Below are positions 9,622-18,194 of a stretch of DNA of 64,000 bases, in pieces. Location of the stretch: the NCBI RefSeq assembly GCF_009707365.1, contig NZ_CP046122.1:2294001-2358000 (forward strand). Reading direction: 5' to 3'. Positions within the stretch are counted from its first letter, which is position 1. Every line of letters begins with the position of its first letter. The translations under genes were made by a program, and so were the position numbers. The notes under the pieces are model-generated. The model saw only the letters and a list, made by a program, of their open reading frames with translations. It was not told the origin of the DNA and searched no databases. Origin of the DNA: Microlunatus sp. Gsoil 973. Its GTDB lineage: Bacteria; Actinomycetota; Actinomycetes; Propionibacteriales; Propionibacteriaceae.

Positions 9622-10590
9622 ATGGAGATGCGGCAGGTGGGCGACAGTGGGCTGCAGGTTTCCCGGCTCGGTCTCGGCACCCTCACCTGGGCCCGCGACA
9701 CCAGCGTCGACGACGCCGGTGAACTGCTCACCGCCTTCTGCGAAGCCGGCGGCAATCTGATCGACACCGCAGCGGCCTACGCGGCCGGCGACGCCGAGCG
9801 GCTGATCGCCAAGCTGACCAAGGAGGTCGTCGATCGGGACGACCTGGTGATCGCCACCAAGGCGGGTTTTGCGATCCGTAACGGGAAGCGGATCACCGAC
9901 ACGTCCCGGCGCGCGCTGCTGCGGGACCTGGAGGGGTCATTACGCCGACTGGACACCGATCACGTCGACATCTGGCAGGTCCATGCCTGGGGGACGGCGC
10001 CGTTGGAGGAGACGTTGTCGGCTCTGGATCATGCCGTGGCGAGCGGCAAGGCCCGTTACGTCGGGATCTCGAACTTCGTCGGCTGGCAGACGGCACAGGC
10101 GGCCACCTGGCAACAAGCCGTCCCGGGCCGGGCCAAGATCACCAGCGCGCAGGTGGAGTACTCCCTGCTGGCTCGCCGCGCCGAGGTCGAGGTGCTCCCC
10201 GCGGTGCGCGCGCTCGGCCTTGGCCTGTTTCCCTGGTCACCGCTGGGCCGGGGCGTGCTGACCGGCAAGTACCGCACCGGGATCCCGCGCGATTCCCGGG
10301 CCGCAACCGACCACTTCTCCTGGTTCACCGAGCCGTATCTGCAGACCAGGTCCCGGGCTGTGGTCGAGGCTGTCGCCCGGGCGGCCGAGGGGCTGGATCT
10401 CGAGCCACTGCAGGTGGCGCTGTTGTGGGTACGCGACGCCCCCGGTGTCACTGCCCCACTGCTCGGCGCTCGGACGGCCGCCCAACTCGCGCCTGCCCTG
10501 GCCGTCGAAGGCAAGGCTCTTCCCACCGAGATCGCCATCGCACTCGACGACGTGTCCGGCGGCCGCCTCACGGCCCGTGCCACCGGCTGA
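9622..10590 (+). CDS. Aldo/keto reductase
   Basis: NADPH-dependent oxidoreductase of the AKR superfamily, 322 aa. The catalytic tetrad is visible: Asp48 and Tyr53 (NLIDTAAAY), Lys80 (VIATKAG) and His121 (WQVHAW). The C-terminal cofactor segment (GVTAPLLGARTAAQL) is typical. The start ATG at 9622 gives the canonical MEMRQVGDSGLQVS N-terminus. It lies 79 bp after the ROK gene and may be the last member of the sugar cluster or an independent gene; substrate unknown. Confidence 0.92.
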   Translation: MEMRQVGDSGLQVSRLGLGTLTWARDTSVDDAGELLTAFCEAGGNLIDTAAAYAAGDAERLIAKLTKEVVDRDDLVIATKAGFAIRNGKRITDTSRRALLRDLEGSLRRLDTDHVDIWQVHAWGTAPLEETLSALDHAVASGKARYVGISNFVGWQTAQAATWQQAVPGRAKITSAQVEYSLLARRAEVEVLPAVRALGLGLFPWSPLGRGVLTGKYRTGIPRDSRAATDHFSWFTEPYLQTRSRAVVEAVARAAEGLDLEPLQVALLWVRDAPGVTAPLLGARTAAQLAPALAVEGKALPTEIAIALDDVSGGRLTARATG

Positions 10591-10674
10591 CGCCCCGCGA
10601 CCTGCCGGGGTCAGTGGCAGGTCAGGGGCAAGGTTCAGCGGCCGGGTTCAGGAGCCAGTGGTCAACGGCCGGGA

Positions 10675-10869
10675 TCAAAGCGTCGAGGCGACCTTGATGA
10701 TCTTGCGGCGGATCCAGACCTCGCGGGTGCCGTCGCGATAGCGGCGCAACCGGGTCAACTCCCAACCGCCGTACTCGGCATGGTCGGTGAGCAACTTCCG
10801 CACCGCGCCTCGGGACAGGTCGCGGCTGAGCCGGACCTTCTCAACCTGGTACTCGACGGGTTGTTTCAT
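10675..10869 (-). CDS. DUF5703 family protein
   Basis: A 64-aa basic protein whose core (GAVRKLLTDHAEYGGWELTR then REVWIRRKII) matches the short actinobacterial DUF5703 family. No transmembrane segment or signal peptide. Function unknown. It stands 24 bp downstream of the M20 peptidase on the same strand and may be co-transcribed with it. Confidence 0.85.
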   Translation of the reverse strand: MKQPVEYQVEKVRLSRDLSRGAVRKLLTDHAEYGGWELTRLRRYRDGTREVWIRRKIIKVASTL

Positions 10870-10893
10870 TGCCCGATCAGATTAGTCCGCCGG

Positions 10894-12240
10894 TCAGGCG
10901 ATGGCGAGGAAACGGTCCAACACCCGAGCACCGAATTCCAGTGACTCGGTCGGCACCCGCTCGTCGATGCCGTGGAACATCCCGACGAAGTCCAGATCCG
11001 GCGGCAGCTTCAACGGTGCGAAGCCGAAGCACGAAACGCCGAGCCGTGCCCAGGCCTTGGCGTCGGTGCCGCCGCTCATCAGGTATGGCACGGCGCGTGC
11101 CTGGGGGTCCTCGGCCACCAGGCTGGTCTGCATCGCCTCGACCAGGGCGCCGGCGAACTCGGTCTCCACGGCCTGCAGGTTGACGACGTTCTCGTACCTG
11201 ACCTTCTCCCCGATCAGTTCCTTGATCGTCGCGAAGAACTCCTCCTCACCGCCGGGCACCGTCCTGCCATCGATCGCCGCGGTCGCCTGGCCGGGGATGA
11301 CATTGTGCTTGTATCCGGCCTGCAGCATCGTCGGGTTGGCGGTGTTGGACATCGTTGCGCCGACCATCCGGGAGATGCTGCCCAGTCGTTGCAGTGTCTG
11401 CTCGACGGTGTCCGGGTCGAGGTCGACCTGCAGCGCCTCAGAAACCGCATCCAGGAAGGCCCGCTGGGACGCCGTGATCCGGTCGGGCCACTTGTACTCA
11501 CCGATCCGGGTGACCGCTCCGGACAGCTCGGTGACGGCATTGTCGAAGTTCCGCATCGATCCGTGGCCGGCCGTACCATCGGCGATCAACTTCAGCCAGT
11601 TCATGCCCTTCTCGGCGGTCTGCACCAGATACAGGCGAAGATCATCTTTCACCGTCAGGGAGAAGCCACCGACCTCGCCGATCGCCTCCGGGCAGTCCTC
11701 GAGGTGTTCGGGATGGTGATCGACGAGCCACTGCGAGCCGAGCAGGCCGCCGGCCTCCTCGTCGGCGGTGAAGATCATCCGGATGGGCCGACGCGGTGCG
11801 ACCCCGGCGCGCGCTCTGGCCCGCACGACGCTGAGCAGCATCGCGTCGAAGTCCTTCATGTCGACCGCTCCGCGACCCCAGACACAACCGTCGGAGATCT
11901 CGCCGGCGAACGGATCGAGCTGCCAATCGGCCGCGTTGGCGGGGACGACGTCCAGGTGGGCATGGATCAACAGCGGCGGCGCCGACGCGTCGACCCCGTC
12001 GGGTGCCCAGGACGCGACCAGACTGGTCCGCCGCGGTTCCGACTCGTAGAGCCGGCTCTCGATGCCCACCTCGTCGAGCAGTTCGGCGACTCTCTCCGCG
12101 GCCGTCCGCTCCCCCGGACCGGGCTCGGGTCCGTAGTTGGAGGTGTCGATCCTGATCAGCTCGGAGGTGAGCCGGACGACCTCGGCGTCGGGTGCGTAGG
12201 GGGCCGGATCGGCGGACTGTCGGGAGGAGACGGACGTCAT
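10894..12240 (-). CDS. M20-family metallopeptidase/deacylase
   Basis: Zinc-dependent amidohydrolase, 448 aa. Metal-site motifs are all present: LLIHAHLDVVP (His, Asp), GRGAVDMKDF (bridging Asp), TADEEAGG (catalytic Glu and ligand Glu) and a C-terminal MFHGIDERV (His ligand). A dimerisation domain lies between, as in dipeptidases and acetylornithine-deacetylase-like enzymes. Cytosolic; no signal peptide. The substrate, a peptide or an N-acyl amino acid, is not determined by the sequence. Confidence 0.92.
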   Translation of the reverse strand: MTSVSSRQSADPAPYAPDAEVVRLTSELIRIDTSNYGPEPGPGERTAAERVAELLDEVGIESRLYESEPRRTSLVASWAPDGVDASAPPLLIHAHLDVVPANAADWQLDPFAGEISDGCVWGRGAVDMKDFDAMLLSVVRARARAGVAPRRPIRMIFTADEEAGGLLGSQWLVDHHPEHLEDCPEAIGEVGGFSLTVKDDLRLYLVQTAEKGMNWLKLIADGTAGHGSMRNFDNAVTELSGAVTRIGEYKWPDRITASQRAFLDAVSEALQVDLDPDTVEQTLQRLGSISRMVGATMSNTANPTMLQAGYKHNVIPGQATAAIDGRTVPGGEEEFFATIKELIGEKVRYENVVNLQAVETEFAGALVEAMQTSLVAEDPQARAVPYLMSGGTDAKAWARLGVSCFGFAPLKLPPDLDFVGMFHGIDERVPTESLEFGARVLDRFLAIA

Positions 12241-12327
12241 GGCTTCATCCTGACATCCGCGATCGGCGCGGTTGTCCCCACGGGTTGGCGGGCGCCGTGC
12301 TGACGCCGGTATTGATCGGCGTGCCGG

Positions 12328-13050
12328 TCAGAGGGTGCCGGCGAACCGCCCGATGACGTAGGTGATCACCATTGCGGCGGCGCCACCGATGACGTTGCGG
12401 AGCACCGCGCGGAGCGCCGGTGCCTTGCCCAGCCGGGCGCTGACGAATCCGGTGATCATCAGGGCGATCATGACCGCAACGAAGGTCAGCGGAATGCGTA
12501 CGGCCTCCGGGGTGAGAAGGATCATCAACAACGGAAGAAGGGCGCCGACCGTGAACGACAGCGCCGAGGCGAATGCGGCTGACCACGGGTTTGTCAGGTC
12601 GTCCTCGTCCAGGTGCAGTTCGGCGTCCAGATGCGCCGCCAGGACGTCGTGCTCGGTGAGCTCCTCGGCCACCTGACGGGCCAGCGGCTCGGACAAACCT
12701 TTCTCCCGATAGATCTCGACGAGCTCCTCGAGTTCGGCCTCGGGCATGGTGGCCAACTCGTGCTTCTCCTGCGCGATGAGTGCCCGCTCGGTATCCCGCT
12801 GCGTGCTCACCGACACGTACTCGCCGGCGGCCATCGACAATGCTCCGGCCACCAGGCCGGCGAGGCCGGCCAGTCCGATCGCATTCCGGCTCACCGCAGC
12901 ACCGGCGACACCGATGACGATGCCTGCCGTCGAGACGATGCCGTCGTTGGCGCCGAGAACTCCGGCGCGCAGCCAGTTCAGTCTCTGGCCGATTCCTCCG
13001 TGCGGCTCCGCGGCCACGACCTCGGCGGGTCCTGTCGCCATCTCCGTCAT
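12328..13050 (-). CDS. VIT1/CCC1-family Fe2+/Mn2+ transporter
   Basis: Membrane transporter of 240 aa related to yeast CCC1 and plant VIT1, which move ferrous iron or manganese out of the cytosol. Seen: the first helix motif GANDGIVSTAGIVIGVAGA, a second helix ending SMAAGEYVSVSTQ, a cytosolic Glu-rich metal-binding stretch (ALIAQEKHELATMPEAELEE), and three C-terminal helices. An IdeR/DtxR-like iron box 38-56 bp upstream of the start suggests iron control. The start could be the ATG at 13050 or the one at 13041. Confidence 0.9.
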   Translation of the reverse strand: MTEMATGPAEVVAAEPHGGIGQRLNWLRAGVLGANDGIVSTAGIVIGVAGAAVSRNAIGLAGLAGLVAGALSMAAGEYVSVSTQRDTERALIAQEKHELATMPEAELEELVEIYREKGLSEPLARQVAEELTEHDVLAAHLDAELHLDEDDLTNPWSAAFASALSFTVGALLPLLMILLTPEAVRIPLTFVAVMIALMITGFVSARLGKAPALRAVLRNVIGGAAAMVITYVIGRFAGTL

Positions 13051-13071
13051 GGGAGAAAGATTAGTAGGTTT

Positions 13072-13088
13072 TCTGGAACTGTTCCAGA
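13072..13088. promoter_or_regulatory. Perfect 17-bp palindrome upstream of the VIT1-type gene
   Basis: TCTGGAACTGTTCCAGA has two perfect 8-bp arms around a single base. It shares its last base with the adjacent iron box and lies 22 bp upstream of the transporter start, so it may be a second operator. The cognate regulator is unknown. Confidence 0.45.
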
Positions 13089-13106
13089 TAAGTTAGCCTT
13101 GCCTAA
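13088..13106 (-). promoter_or_regulatory. IdeR/DtxR iron-box-like operator
   Basis: On the minus strand it reads TTAGGCAAGGCTAACTTAT, matching 15 of 19 positions of the established iron-box consensus TTAGGTTAGGCTAACCTAA. It stands upstream of the VIT1/CCC1-type gene, a logical target for iron-dependent control. Whether it represses or activates cannot be told from the sequence. Confidence 0.65.
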
Positions 13107-13144
13107 CCCGATCGCACCGGATCACCGGTGATCGGGGCTCCGCT

Positions 13145-13174
13145 TTGGCGGCGGCTGCTCTGGTTGGCTATAGT
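13145..13174 (+). promoter_or_regulatory. Probable promoter of the tRNA-Leu gene
   Basis: TTGGCG at 13145-13150 and TATAGT at 13169-13174, separated by 18 bp, fit a vegetative sigma-70-type promoter. Transcription would start near 13181, about 20 bp before the tRNA. Confidence 0.5.
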
Positions 13175-13202
13175 TCATGCGCCGCTCAGGGCGGCGACCC
13201 GG

Positions 13203-13288
13203 GTCCGGGTGGCGGAATAGGTAGACGCGCTAGCTTGAGGTGCTAGTGCCCTTTACAGGGCTTGGGGGTTCAAGTCCCCCCTCGGACA
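13203..13288 (+). tRNA. tRNA-Leu (anticodon GAG)
   Basis: An 86-nt tRNA with a class II long variable arm, as expected for leucine. The acceptor stem GTCCGGG pairs with CTCGGAC, with one G-T pair; the anticodon stem CTAGC/GCTAG encloses the loop TTGAGGT, giving anticodon GAG for CUC/CUU codons; the T-arm contains GGTTCAAGTCC. The 3' CCA is not encoded. Confidence 0.95.
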
Positions 13289-13312
13289 CACGGTGATGAG
13301 TCGGGACATCGT

Positions 13313-13579
13313 TCACAGGTACGGAGAGTTCGGCCGGCGGCCGAGCTCTTCTGCTTGATACGCCAGTCGCGGCGGCCGGGTTCGGCGGCGTCGGTTCTTC
13401 TGCCCGGGGACCCGACACGGGACACTCAGCGCCTTGGGTGAGTGCGGATAGGGATGATCGTCGACCTCGGCATCGTGGCGGCACTGGAAGTCCGTGTACG
13501 GCGGCGGCATGACGTTCATTGCGGGCCAACTCCGCGGGTCGGTCAGCAACAGCCGACGGCCGGTCTGTTCTGTTCTCAT
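13313..13579 (-). CDS. Small hypothetical protein
   Basis: An 88-aa reading frame starting MRTEQTGRRLLLTDP, with GAGGG about nine bases before the ATG and strong G/C preference at third codon positions. The middle is histidine- and proline-rich and the C-terminal third strongly basic. I recognise no domain. It is convergent with the tRNA gene. It could be a spurious frame in GC-rich DNA; if so, 13289-13764 holds no gene. Confidence 0.4.
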   Translation of the reverse strand: MRTEQTGRRLLLTDPRSWPAMNVMPPPYTDFQCRHDAEVDDHPYPHSPKALSVPCRVPGQKNRRRRTRPPRLAYQAEELGRRPNSPYL

Positions 13580-13764
13580 GATCATGAACCCTCGGTCCTC
13601 GTCGTTGCGGCTTGTGATGCTCACTCTTCCGCCGCGCCGAGGCCTCGGGAATCAGGTACACCGGAGACCTGGTCGGGGGTCGAACAGACCACCGGGACGG
13701 GGCCGGCCGCACCCCGGCCTCCGGTCAACCCGACCCGCCGAGTGACGGATGTTAGGTTGCCAGG

Positions 13765-14430
13765 GTGGCGGATCGGACTCGCGTGATCGTCGCGGAGGAC
13801 GATGTCCTGCTGCGGGAAGGAATCGTCCGGCTGCTCGCTGAGGCCGGCTTCGACGTGGTGGCGCAGACCGGTGATGCCAAGGACTTCCTGGGCAAGGCTC
13901 TTGCCTATCGACCGGATGTCGCGGTGGTGGACATCCAGATGCCACCCGGCAGAGGTGAGGATGGTCTGCTCGCTGCCATCGAACTGCGTCGACGCCAACC
14001 CCGGACCGGCGTCCTCGTGCTGTCCCAGTACTACGAAGATCAATTCGCGGTCGATCTGATCGGCGAGAGCGCAGAGGGCGTCGGGTATCTGCTCAAGGAG
14101 CGGGTCGGCGATGTCGATGCGTTCACCGACGCGGTCGCGCGGGTGGCCGCCGGTGGCAGTGCGCTCGATCCCGAGGTCGTCGGCAGGATGCTCGGCAAGA
14201 GGCGCCGTGGCGGCCCGTTGGACGACCTGAGCCCGCGCGAGCGCGAGGTGCTGGCCCAACTGGCTGAAGGCAAGTCGAACCAAGGTATCGCGGCGGCGCT
14301 CGTCGTCACCACGGCCGCCGTCGAGAAGCACGTGACCAGCATCTTCTCCAAGCTCGGCATCGACCCCGGGCCGACCAGTCACCGCCGGGTCCTGGCCGCA
14401 CTCGCCTATCTGCGCGAGTCCCAGCACTGA
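13765..14430 (+). CDS. NarL/LuxR-type response regulator
   Basis: 221 aa, GTG start. The N-terminal receiver has the acidic pocket VIVAEDD and the phospho-acceptor Asp56 (VAVVDIQMP); the C-terminal LuxR helix-turn-helix begins LSPREREVLAQLAEGKSNQ. No histidine kinase is adjacent; the nearest is at 18195, on the other strand. The paralogue at 49899 sits directly beside its kinase, so this one may use a distant partner. Confidence 0.9.
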   Translation: MADRTRVIVAEDDVLLREGIVRLLAEAGFDVVAQTGDAKDFLGKALAYRPDVAVVDIQMPPGRGEDGLLAAIELRRRQPRTGVLVLSQYYEDQFAVDLIGESAEGVGYLLKERVGDVDAFTDAVARVAAGGSALDPEVVGRMLGKRRRGGPLDDLSPREREVLAQLAEGKSNQGIAAALVVTTAAVEKHVTSIFSKLGIDPGPTSHRRVLAALAYLRESQH

Positions 14431-14595
14431 ACCAGACGACAGACGCCGGAACGGCTACCCGAATGATCATGTCACGGCCGGTCCGGGTCCGAGCGTGCTG
14501 AACGCCGCGGGACTGGCCGCAGCCGGGCGGACGTGGGACCCTTTCCGCGTGACCTGGCGCCCTGTCGCAATCCGATCCACCGGTCGGAGCCGCAC

Positions 14596-17340
14596 GTGAA
14601 TCTGCTCGGGCGGGCAAGCGAACTCGCCGTGCTGGACGGCGTTCTCAGTGACGTACGCCGTGGCGAAAGCCGATTGTTGGTGCTGCGCGGCGAAGCCGGA
14701 ATCGGCAAGACCACACTGCTGACCCAGCTGGTCCGTACGGCCCCGGAGATGTCCGTCGTGCGAGCCGTGGGGATGGAATCGGAGATGGAGCTGGCATTCG
14801 CCAGCCTGCACCAGTTGTGTGCGCCCATGCTCCACCTGCTCCCCCGACTGGCGGCACCTCAGCGGCAGGCGCTGGAGATCGTGTTCGGTCTCAGCGAAGG
14901 CGCCTCCCCTGATCGGTTTTTGGTCGGCCTGGCGACGCTGAGTCTGCTGTCGGAGGCGGCCGAGGAGCGGCCGCTGCTCTGTGTGATCGATGACGCACAG
15001 TGGCTGGACAAGGCGTCGGCACTCTCGTTGACCTTCGTCGCCCGTCGGCTGATGGCCGAACCGATCGGAATGGTGTTCGCCACCCGCGCGCCGGTCCCCG
15101 AGTTGGCCCACCTGCCCGAACTCGAAGTGAGAGGCCTGCGGCAGGCCGACGCCCGGACACTGCTGTCCTCGACAGTGCGTTTCCCGCTGGATGCCCAGGT
15201 CCGGGACCGGATCATCGCAGAAACCCGCGGCAACCCGTTGGCACTGCTCGAACTGCCTCAAGGTTTGACAGCGACCCAGCTGGCGGGCGGCTTCGGACCG
15301 CTCGGCACACAGGATCTCTCCGCACACATCCAGGAGAGCTTCCTCCGGCAACTGCGGCCACTCAGCGATCAGGGGCGGCGGCTGTTGCTGCTCGCCTCAG
15401 CCGAACCCCTCGGCGATCCGCTGCTGCTGTGGTACGCCGCCCAGCGACTCGGCATCGCGCCGGCCGCCACCGAGGAGGTCGAAGCTCAGGGCCTGCTGAC
15501 GGTCGGCGACCGCGTCCGCTTCCGCCACCCCCTGCTCCGTTCGGCGGTGTACCAGTCCGCACCCCTCACCGAACGCCGGTCCGCTCATCGCGCGCTCGCC
15601 GACGCGACCGATCCGGGCGTCGATCCCGACCGGCGGGCCTGGCATCGCGCCCAGGCGACCGTCGGCGTCGACGAGACGGTCGCCGACGAGCTCGAGCACT
15701 CGGCCGGCCGGGCGCGGTCTCGTGGTGGCGCGGCGGCCGCGGCGGCGTTCCTCACCCGGTCGGCCGAACTGACGCCGGACGCGGCGGAACGCGGGCGGCG
15801 GACGATAGCGGCCGCGCAGGCGACGTTCGATGCCGGCCAATCGGAGGAGGCACTCGCGCTGCTGGCTACTGCCGAACTGGCCCCGCTGGACAACCTGCAA
15901 CGCGCCCGGCTGGAGCGGCTGCGTGCCGGAATCACCTTCGTCTCCACCCGAGGCCGGGAGGCTCCCGCCCTGTTGCTCGACGCCGCCAGACGCCTGCGCC
16001 CGCTCGCCCCGTCCATGGCCAGAGAGACCCATCTGGAGGCGATGGCGGCGGCCATGTTCGCCGGTCGGCTCGGTCACAGCCACAGCATCCGCGAGACCGG
16101 CGAGGCTGCCCTGCTCGCGCCGTCGGCGCCGCAGCCGGCCCGGGCGACCGACCTGCTGCTGGACGGCCTGGCGACGAGGTTCACCGCGGGCTACGTGGCG
16201 GGCGTCCCCGGGATCCGGAGTGCGCTGGAGGCGTTCGGCAACCCGGGAACACTGAGCACGGGTGATGCGCGCTGGCTCTGGTTGGCGTGTCGCCTGGCCC
16301 AGGATCTGTGGGACGACGGCCTCTGGCGTGTGCTGGCAGACAGCGGCGTACGGATGGCGCGGCAGACCGGCGCGGTCAGCATGCTGCCGATCGCTCTGAC
16401 CTATCGGGCGGCCCTGCATGTCCACGAGGGTGCCTTCGGGCCGGCCGCCGCCTTGTTGGAGGAGGTCGACGCGATCACTGCTGCGACGGAGGCCGCGCCC
16501 GTCAAGTACGGGACGATGGTGCTGGCGGCGTGGAGCGGCGACGAGGCCGCCGCCGGCAAGGTCATCGACGAGGTGATGCCCGACGTTGCCGCGCGAGGGG
16601 AAGGCATGGCGGTCGGCATCCAGGACTGGACGTACGCCGTCCTGCACAACGCCAACGGCCGGTACGCCGACGCGCTCGCTGCCGCACAGCGCGGTTGCGA
16701 GCACGACGATGTCGGGCTCTACGCCTGGTCGCTGGTGGAGCTTGTCGAGGCGGGTGCCCGCTGCGACGCGACGGCAGTCAGTGCGGCCGCGCTCGATCGC
16801 CTGATCGAACGTGCCCGGGCCAGCGGCACCGAGTGGGCGCTCGGCGTCGAAGCCTGTTCCCGGGCACTGCTCAGTGGCCCACAGCAGGCGGAACCGCTCT
16901 ACCGCGAGGCGATCGCGCGGCTCGACCGCAGCCGCGGCGCGGTCCACGCGACCCGGGCACGCCTCCTGTACGGCGAGTGGCTGCGTCGCCAGAACCGACG
17001 CGTGGACGCCCGCGAGCAACTGCGCGACGCCTACCAACGGTTCACCCGGATGGGGGCCAAGGCGTTCTCCGATCGCGCCCGCGGCGAGTTGCTCGCCACC
17101 GGCGAGACGGTCCGCAAGCGGCGGCCGGACACGCGTGATGAGCTCACGCCGCAGGAGAAGCAGATCGCGCGACTGGCTCGTCAAGGGTTCTCCAACCCGG
17201 ACATCGGCGCGCGGCTCTTCCTGAGCCCGCGCACCGTCGAATGGCATCTGGCCAAGGTGTACGCCAAGCTCAGGATCCGCTCCCGCCACGAGTTGTCCGC
17301 GGCGCTGCCGAACACCGGGCCGGAGCTCGCGCAGGCTTGA
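14596..17340 (+). CDS. Large ATP-binding LuxR-family regulator (LAL type)
   Basis: About 914 aa transcription activator. Residues 1-250 hold the ATPase: Walker A LRGEAGIGKTTLL and Walker B LLCVIDDAQWLD. The middle 500 residues are alanine-rich TPR-like helices (repeats such as GQSEEALALLATAEL). The C-terminus is a LuxR helix-turn-helix, ELTPQEKQIARLARQGFSN then SPRTVEWHLAKVYAKL. The family couples nucleotide state and ligand sensing to activation. The GTG at 14596 gives the usual LLGRASELA start; an in-frame GTG at 14533 is an alternative. The effector is unknown. Confidence 0.9.
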   Translation: MNLLGRASELAVLDGVLSDVRRGESRLLVLRGEAGIGKTTLLTQLVRTAPEMSVVRAVGMESEMELAFASLHQLCAPMLHLLPRLAAPQRQALEIVFGLSEGASPDRFLVGLATLSLLSEAAEERPLLCVIDDAQWLDKASALSLTFVARRLMAEPIGMVFATRAPVPELAHLPELEVRGLRQADARTLLSSTVRFPLDAQVRDRIIAETRGNPLALLELPQGLTATQLAGGFGPLGTQDLSAHIQESFLRQLRPLSDQGRRLLLLASAEPLGDPLLLWYAAQRLGIAPAATEEVEAQGLLTVGDRVRFRHPLLRSAVYQSAPLTERRSAHRALADATDPGVDPDRRAWHRAQATVGVDETVADELEHSAGRARSRGGAAAAAAFLTRSAELTPDAAERGRRTIAAAQATFDAGQSEEALALLATAELAPLDNLQRARLERLRAGITFVSTRGREAPALLLDAARRLRPLAPSMARETHLEAMAAAMFAGRLGHSHSIRETGEAALLAPSAPQPARATDLLLDGLATRFTAGYVAGVPGIRSALEAFGNPGTLSTGDARWLWLACRLAQDLWDDGLWRVLADSGVRMARQTGAVSMLPIALTYRAALHVHEGAFGPAAALLEEVDAITAATEAAPVKYGTMVLAAWSGDEAAAGKVIDEVMPDVAARGEGMAVGIQDWTYAVLHNANGRYADALAAAQRGCEHDDVGLYAWSLVELVEAGARCDATAVSAAALDRLIERARASGTEWALGVEACSRALLSGPQQAEPLYREAIARLDRSRGAVHATRARLLYGEWLRRQNRRVDAREQLRDAYQRFTRMGAKAFSDRARGELLATGETVRKRRPDTRDELTPQEKQIARLARQGFSNPDIGARLFLSPRTVEWHLAKVYAKLRIRSRHELSAALPNTGPELAQA

Positions 17341-17362
17341 CCCGGGCGATGTCGCATGCCGC

Positions 17363-18148
17363 TCAGGACTGAAGCGAGGCGAGCCGTTCCTCGAAATGCG
17401 CCATGGCCTCCAGGTACAGCACATGTCCCCAGCTCACCCTGGCCACGCCGATCTCCGCCAACTCCGCCAGAGTCGCCGTGCCCGCGCCGTACATGATGTT
17501 GACCGCGCCGGGAAACTCCGCGGTGAACCGGTGCAGTGCGTCGGTCTCGGACAGCAGGATCGGATAGACACAGTCCGCGCCGGCCTCGGCATAGGCATTC
17601 GCACGCAGCAGCGCCTCGGAAACCAGCTCCGATTGACTGCCGGGGTCAGCTCCGGCGATGTAAGGACCGAGGAAGACGTCGATCCGGGCGTTGATCACCA
17701 ACGGGTAGCCCTGCGAGAACGCCGCGTCCCGAACGGCCCTGAGCCATTCGGCCTGTCGGCCGGGATCGCGGAGAACGCCGGCGGCATGGTCGGTGTCCTC
17801 CAGGTTGCAGCCCGCGGCTCCCGCCGCGCGCAGCGCGGCCACGAACTCAGCGGGTGGCATCCGGTAGCCCGCCTCGGCGTCGACCGTCACCGGCACGTCC
17901 ACCTGCCTGGCGATCCGCCCTGCCGCGGCGAGCATCTCCTCGCCCGGGGCGCCCTCGTCGTCGGCGTAACCGAGGCTGCCCGCGACGCCCCAACTGGTTG
18001 TCGCCACCACGGGATACCCGGCTGCGACGACCGCTCGTGCCGTCGCAACGTCCCAGGCGTTCGGTAGCAGAAGTGGGTCACCTCGGCGATGCAGCGAACG
18101 GAGCAGCTCGCACCGGCTCGAAAGGTCGGTTGCTTGCGCAGACGGCAC
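17363..18148 (-). CDS. Isocitrate lyase/PEP mutase-family protein
   Basis: 261 aa TIM-barrel protein of the carboxyvinyl-carboxyphosphonate phosphorylmutase group. Visible: LLLPNAWDVATARAV, the metal-site TVDAEAGY, NLEDTDH, and VINARIDVF where the family usually has NARTD. Likely a C-C or C-P lyase acting on small 2-oxoacid substrates; many homologues have no assigned reaction. It ends 22 bp from the convergent LAL regulator and lies 46 bp downstream of the GAF kinase on the same strand. Confidence 0.85.
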   Translation of the reverse strand: MPSAQATDLSSRCELLRSLHRRGDPLLLPNAWDVATARAVVAAGYPVVATTSWGVAGSLGYADDEGAPGEEMLAAAGRIARQVDVPVTVDAEAGYRMPPAEFVAALRAAGAAGCNLEDTDHAAGVLRDPGRQAEWLRAVRDAAFSQGYPLVINARIDVFLGPYIAGADPGSQSELVSEALLRANAYAEAGADCVYPILLSETDALHRFTAEFPGAVNIMYGAGTATLAELAEIGVARVSWGHVLYLEAMAHFEERLASLQS

Positions 18149-18194
18149 GTCAGGAACCCTACGCCGCAGGCCTCCGGTCCGCGAGGGGCCGCGG

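Noticed and set aside
7476-9767. A 763-codon open frame on the minus strand opposite the LacI and ROK genes
   Set aside because: It overlaps well-supported genes on the plus strand, has no recognisable domain and the low-complexity Arg/Gly/Asp make-up of antisense frames in GC-rich DNA.
13442-13786. Plus-strand frame overlapping the response regulator start
   Set aside because: No ribosome-binding site or domain; it runs antisense to the better-supported small frame at 13313 and overlaps the regulator.
15397-17424. A 675-codon minus-strand frame opposite the LAL regulator
   Set aside because: Antisense shadow of a gene with clear Walker and LuxR motifs; no domain of its own.
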